Assembly: GCA_902805935.1 (NCBI GenBank)
Contig: CADCUR010000105.1
Location: 1-48,520, forward strand
DNA from: an uncultured Pyrinomonadaceae bacterium
GTDB lineage: Bacteria > Acidobacteriota > Blastocatellia > Pyrinomonadales > Pyrinomonadaceae
DNA: 48,520 bases
Reading direction: 5' to 3'
Position 1 is the first letter of the stretch. The number at the start of each line of letters is the position of its first letter. Both the position numbers and the translations under genes were made by a program. The notes under the pieces were generated by a model that worked only from the letters and a program-made list of their open reading frames with translations, was not told where the DNA came from and did no database searches. Shown here piece by piece: positions 46,070 to 48,520 of this stretch.

Positions 46070-46864
46070 ATGAGTTTTGAAACCGTCAAATATGAATTAA
46101 ATGAAACGGCGGCGATTGTCACGATGAATCGTCCCGAAGCCCTAAACGCGCTTTCGCTGCAATTGACGAAAGATTTGCGTGCGGCGTTTGAGCGAGCGAT
46201 TGCCGATAACGCGCGAGCCGTCGTTTTAACCGGCGAAGGCAGAGCGTTTTGTTCGGGCGGCGATTTGCGCGAGATGCAACAGATGTGGCAAAAAGAAGGC
46301 AGAATCGAAGCGTTTTTGGAAGAGCCTTTGAAGGCTCTACACGACGTAATTTTGTTAATTCGGGAAACGCCGATTCCGTTCGTTGCGGCGGTGCAAGGCG
46401 TGTGCGCGGGCGCGGGAACGAATTTCGCGCTTGCCTGTGATTTGGTTTTGGCAGCCGAGAACGCGACGTTTAACGAAGCGTTTGTGCGAATCGGTTTGTC
46501 GCCCGATTGCGGCGGAAGTTTTTTCCTGCCGCGAGCGGTCGGCGAAAAACTGGCAGCGGAACTTTTTATGACGGGCGAAACTTTGACGGCGGAAAGAGCG
46601 TTACAAGTCGGTATGATAAATCGAGTCGTAGCAGGCGAAAATTTAATGCATGAATCGCTGCAAATGGCGAAAAAATTCGCGCTCGCGCCGACCGGCGCAA
46701 TCGGGCGAATTAAAAAAATGCTCAACCAGAGCTTTTCAAACGATTTGCCGCAGCAGCTTGATTTAGAACACAAACTGCAAATCGAATCTGGCAAATCGAA
46801 CGACTTTAAAGAAGGCGTCCAAGCATTTTTTGAAAAACGTCACGCGAATTTTACAGGCAGTTGA
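46070..46864 (+). CDS. enoyl-CoA hydratase/isomerase family protein
   Basis: This 264-residue crotonase-fold protein has the oxyanion-hole segments GRAFCSGGDLREM and the GACAG-like VQGVCAGAGTNFALACDL, and the active-site region GLSPDCGGSFFLPR. Aspartate in place of the second catalytic glutamate (SPDCGG) resembles isomerase-type members such as PaaG rather than classical hydratases. It would act on a 2-enoyl or related CoA thioester in fatty-acid or aromatic degradation. An acyl-CoA dehydrogenase lies 1.5 kb away, on the other strand. A clear terminator follows. Confidence 0.88.
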   Translation: MSFETVKYELNETAAIVTMNRPEALNALSLQLTKDLRAAFERAIADNARAVVLTGEGRAFCSGGDLREMQQMWQKEGRIEAFLEEPLKALHDVILLIRETPIPFVAAVQGVCAGAGTNFALACDLVLAAENATFNEAFVRIGLSPDCGGSFFLPRAVGEKLAAELFMTGETLTAERALQVGMINRVVAGENLMHESLQMAKKFALAPTGAIGRIKKMLNQSFSNDLPQQLDLEHKLQIESGKSNDFKEGVQAFFEKRHANFTGS

Positions 46865-46888
46865 TAAATTTTTATTTTTGAATGGTTG

Positions 46889-46922
46889 AAAGCCGCCGGG
46901 TTTCAAACCTGGCGGCTTTTTT
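46889..46922 (+). terminator. intrinsic terminator after the enoyl-CoA hydratase-like gene
   Basis: A GC-rich stem gccgccggg/cctggcggc, with flanking A and T runs, ends in TTTTTT at 46917-46922. Confidence 0.88.
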
Positions 46923-46992
46923 GATTTGGGATTTAGGATTTGGGATTGCGGATTTACAAAGACCGAAAACCGAAGACCTGAGACCGAATTTT
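46922..46992. repeat. word-repeat stretch upstream of the MFS gene
   Basis: It repeats gatttgg/atttagg words, contains the 19-base string shared exactly with 38613-38631 (at 46937-46955), then gaccgaaaaccgaagacctgag words like those in cheA. No strong inverted partner is seen. It ends one to two bases before the ATG at 46994. Confidence 0.65.
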
Positions 46993-46993
46993 T

Positions 46994-48352
46994 ATGAATT
47001 TAACGTATTCGCAATTATTGAAAGGCAACCCGGATTTCCGCAACTTGTTTTGGGGACAGATAGTTTCGGAACTCGGCAATTGGTTTAATTTTATCGCCGC
47101 GCTCGGTTTAGTGCGCGTCGTTTCGGACTCTTCGCCGACGGCAGCGGGAATTTTGTTCGTCTGCCGACTTTTGCCGTTCGCGTTTTTTTCGCCGATTGCC
47201 GGAACTTTCGTTGATCGCTTTTCGCGGCGGCAAGTGATGATTTGGGCGGATTTGATTCGCGTTATCGTCGCGCTGATGTTTTTGCTTGTGACGAGCGCGG
47301 AAAATCTCTGGCTGGCTTACACGGCGACGATTTTGCTTTCGCTGTTCGGCGCGTTTTTTGAAGGCGCGAAAAATGCGACGACGCCGAATCTGACCGGCAA
47401 AGACGGACTGTTGGCGGGAACGGCGCTGATGTTTTCGTCTAGGTTTTTGCTGATGGCGCTCGGCTCGGCGCTCGGCGGTTGGGCGGCGGCGATTTTCGGC
47501 TACAAAGTCGCTTTTCTAATTAATGCCGCGTCATTCGCCGTTTCCGCATTTTCGGTTTGGCTGATTCCCGAAGCGGCGACGCGCGAAAGCGACGCGTCGC
47601 CGCGGCGACACGGAGACGCGGAGATTTTAGAATCGCCGGCGTTGGCGGGCGCGTTGCCCAAAACGGAAGATGAAAACGATTCTAAACGCCCGTCGTTTTT
47701 CAGCGAATTAAAAGAGGGATTTCATTACACCGTCAAAAATCATTTCGCGCTGACGATTTTGATAATGAACATTATCTGGGCGACGGGCGGCGGCGCGATC
47801 AATGTCATCTTCGAGCGAATGGGCGGCGTCGTTTTCGCCGCGCGCGAAAATTGGAATCCCGATTTAGCCGTGGCGATTTTATGGACGGCGAGCGGTTTCG
47901 GTTTGTTTCTCGGAATGATGATCGCTCACCGCACGGAAATGATTCTGAGTCGTCGCAACAGCCACGTTTCTTTCGTCGGCTGGACTTTAATCGCTCACGG
48001 AATTTTATTTTCCGTCGGCGGTCTGATGCCGAGCCTCATGCTGCTCGCGTTTTTTACATTCGTTTCGCGCGCAATCGTCGGCGTCGAATACGCCGTGCAG
48101 GAAACGATGTTCCAGCGCAGTTTGCCCGACTACATTCGCGGGCGCATCTCGACTTTAGACCGCGGCGCCGAGATGACGATTTTCGGTCTGTCGAGTTATT
48201 TTTCGGCGGAGTTGATGTATCACATTTCACCGCAAACATTGTTGATTATTTCGGGAATTTTATCGGCGAGCGCGGGCGTTGTTTGGTTCGTGAGAATGCG
48301 GCGAGTTAAAAATGCTGACCACCAAAACGCGGAGATTTTGAGCGAGGCTTAA
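46994..48352 (+). CDS. MFS transporter, exporter type
   Basis: This 452-residue protein has about eleven to twelve membrane helices and the first-half motifs of EntS-like exporters: NPDFRNLFWGQIVSELGNWF at the start, FVDRFSRRQVMIWADL in the first cytoplasmic loop (MFS motif A-like), and the GRISTLDRGAEM segment late in the second half. The central cytoplasmic loop (about residues 195-235) is low in complexity and contains peptide encoded by word-repeat DNA (RRHGDAEILES). Family substrates are siderophores, drugs or other small molecules; here unknown. The ATG follows a word-repeat element without Shine-Dalgarno sequence. Confidence 0.88.
   Translation: MNLTYSQLLKGNPDFRNLFWGQIVSELGNWFNFIAALGLVRVVSDSSPTAAGILFVCRLLPFAFFSPIAGTFVDRFSRRQVMIWADLIRVIVALMFLLVTSAENLWLAYTATILLSLFGAFFEGAKNATTPNLTGKDGLLAGTALMFSSRFLLMALGSALGGWAAAIFGYKVAFLINAASFAVSAFSVWLIPEAATRESDASPRRHGDAEILESPALAGALPKTEDENDSKRPSFFSELKEGFHYTVKNHFALTILIMNIIWATGGGAINVIFERMGGVVFAARENWNPDLAVAILWTASGFGLFLGMMIAHRTEMILSRRNSHVSFVGWTLIAHGILFSVGGLMPSLMLLAFFTFVSRAIVGVEYAVQETMFQRSLPDYIRGRISTLDRGAEMTIFGLSSYFSAELMYHISPQTLLIISGILSASAGVVWFVRMRRVKNADHQNAEILSEA
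47590..47632. repeat. word-repeat segment inside the MFS central loop
   Basis: The run of gacgc/ggcgacac/ggagacgcggag words encodes part of the loop between helices 6 and 7. The 12-base end acgcggagattt recurs at the 3' end of the same gene (48327-48338). Confidence 0.5.
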
Positions 48353-48400
48353 AACAAATGAACGGAGATCGAAAACTTCAATCTCCGTTCATTTGTTTTG
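48351..48400. terminator. bidirectional terminator after the MFS gene
   Basis: The perfect 19-bp arms 48351-48369 and 48381-48399 lie between the converging MFS and acyl-CoA dehydrogenase genes. Confidence 0.85.
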
Positions 48401-48416
48401 TTTCAAACATAAACTA

Positions 48417-48520
48417 TTAGGCTTTCAATAATTGCTTTGCAATGACCAAACGCTGAATCTCAGATGTTCCTTCGCCGATGGTGCAGAGTTTCGCGTCGCG
48501 CCAGTACTTTTCCGCCGGAT
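48417..48520 (-). CDS. acyl-CoA dehydrogenase, C-terminal end (partial, runs off the window)
   Basis: Reading the minus strand from 48518 to the stop at 48417 gives about 33 residues ending with [19 protein letters not shown] then [13 protein letters not shown]. This is the classic C-terminus of acyl-CoA dehydrogenases: the Arg-Asp-Ala, the [13 protein letters not shown]/partner-contact motif and a final helix. The enzyme introduces a double bond into an acyl-CoA thioester and passes electrons to ETF. The rest of the gene lies beyond the right edge. The enoyl-CoA hydratase-like gene nearby is on the opposite strand. Confidence 0.85.
   Translation of the reverse strand, partial: PAEKYWRDAKLCTIGEGTSEIQRLVIAKQLLKA

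Overview
The window reads as a chromosomal segment of a Gram-negative, diderm bacterium with roughly balanced base composition. The evidence is a TonB-dependent receptor, lipoprotein and Sec signal peptides, and cobalamin import genes. The TonB receptor with an N-terminal carboxypeptidase-regulatory-like domain, a stand-alone atpD-atpC pair, a multidomain chemosensory CheA and scattered housekeeping genes would fit Acidobacteriota (Blastocatellia-like). That placement is inference from gene content only. I see no rRNA, tRNA, transposase, integrase, phage gene or CRISPR array. Most genes look like ordinary vertically inherited chromosomal genes.

Layout. 1-1.8 kb: a small CWC-type cysteine-rich protein, a small membrane protein and a deoxyhypusine-synthase-family enzyme. 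1.8-5.7 kb: a 1280-residue hybrid sensor histidine kinase. 5.7-10.6 kb: a biotin carrier protein, convergent mutL, then atpD and atpC. 10.6-17.5 kb: a SemiSWEET-like protein and a carbohydrate block (glf, a glycosyltransferase, a GH1-RmlD fusion, glgC). 17.5-23.5 kb: a cobalamin uptake locus, with riboswitch 1 plus a terminator before btuF-btuC-btuD and riboswitch 2 before a BtuB-like receptor. 23.6-27.5 kb: a Tyr/Gly-rich secreted protein, gatB, a secreted protein of unknown function and an SDR oxidoreductase. 27.5-36.6 kb, minus strand: a chemosensory cluster in transcription order TPR-zinc-ribbon-REC protein, CheW, two MCPs, hybrid CheA, without cheR or cheB. 37-40.1 kb: a thioredoxin-reductase-like flavoprotein lacking the CxxC pair, a histidine phosphatase, prfA and rpmE. 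40.2-48.5 kb: a methyltransferase, DinB-like and VOC proteins, a secreted polysaccharide deacetylase, an FAD oxidoreductase, an HDAC-like deacetylase, a zinc-ribbon protein, an enoyl-CoA hydratase-family protein, an MFS exporter and the C-terminal end of an acyl-CoA dehydrogenase at the window edge.

The most unusual signal is not a gene. The window is peppered with low-complexity 'word' repeats. Short words such as ggatttta, ggacgaa, gtgaaaaa or gcaaaggc are repeated a few times and usually followed by their inverted copy, giving long hairpins. They occur (i) inside the peripheral arm of both cobalamin riboswitches at the equivalent place, (ii) directly in front of the start codons of at least eight genes, where one arm occupies the usual Shine-Dalgarno region, and (iii) in frame inside mutL, cheA, the MFS gene and probably the btuC N-terminus, where they encode linkers. 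A second class, unique-sequence perfect palindromes of 13-25 bp, marks many transcript ends.
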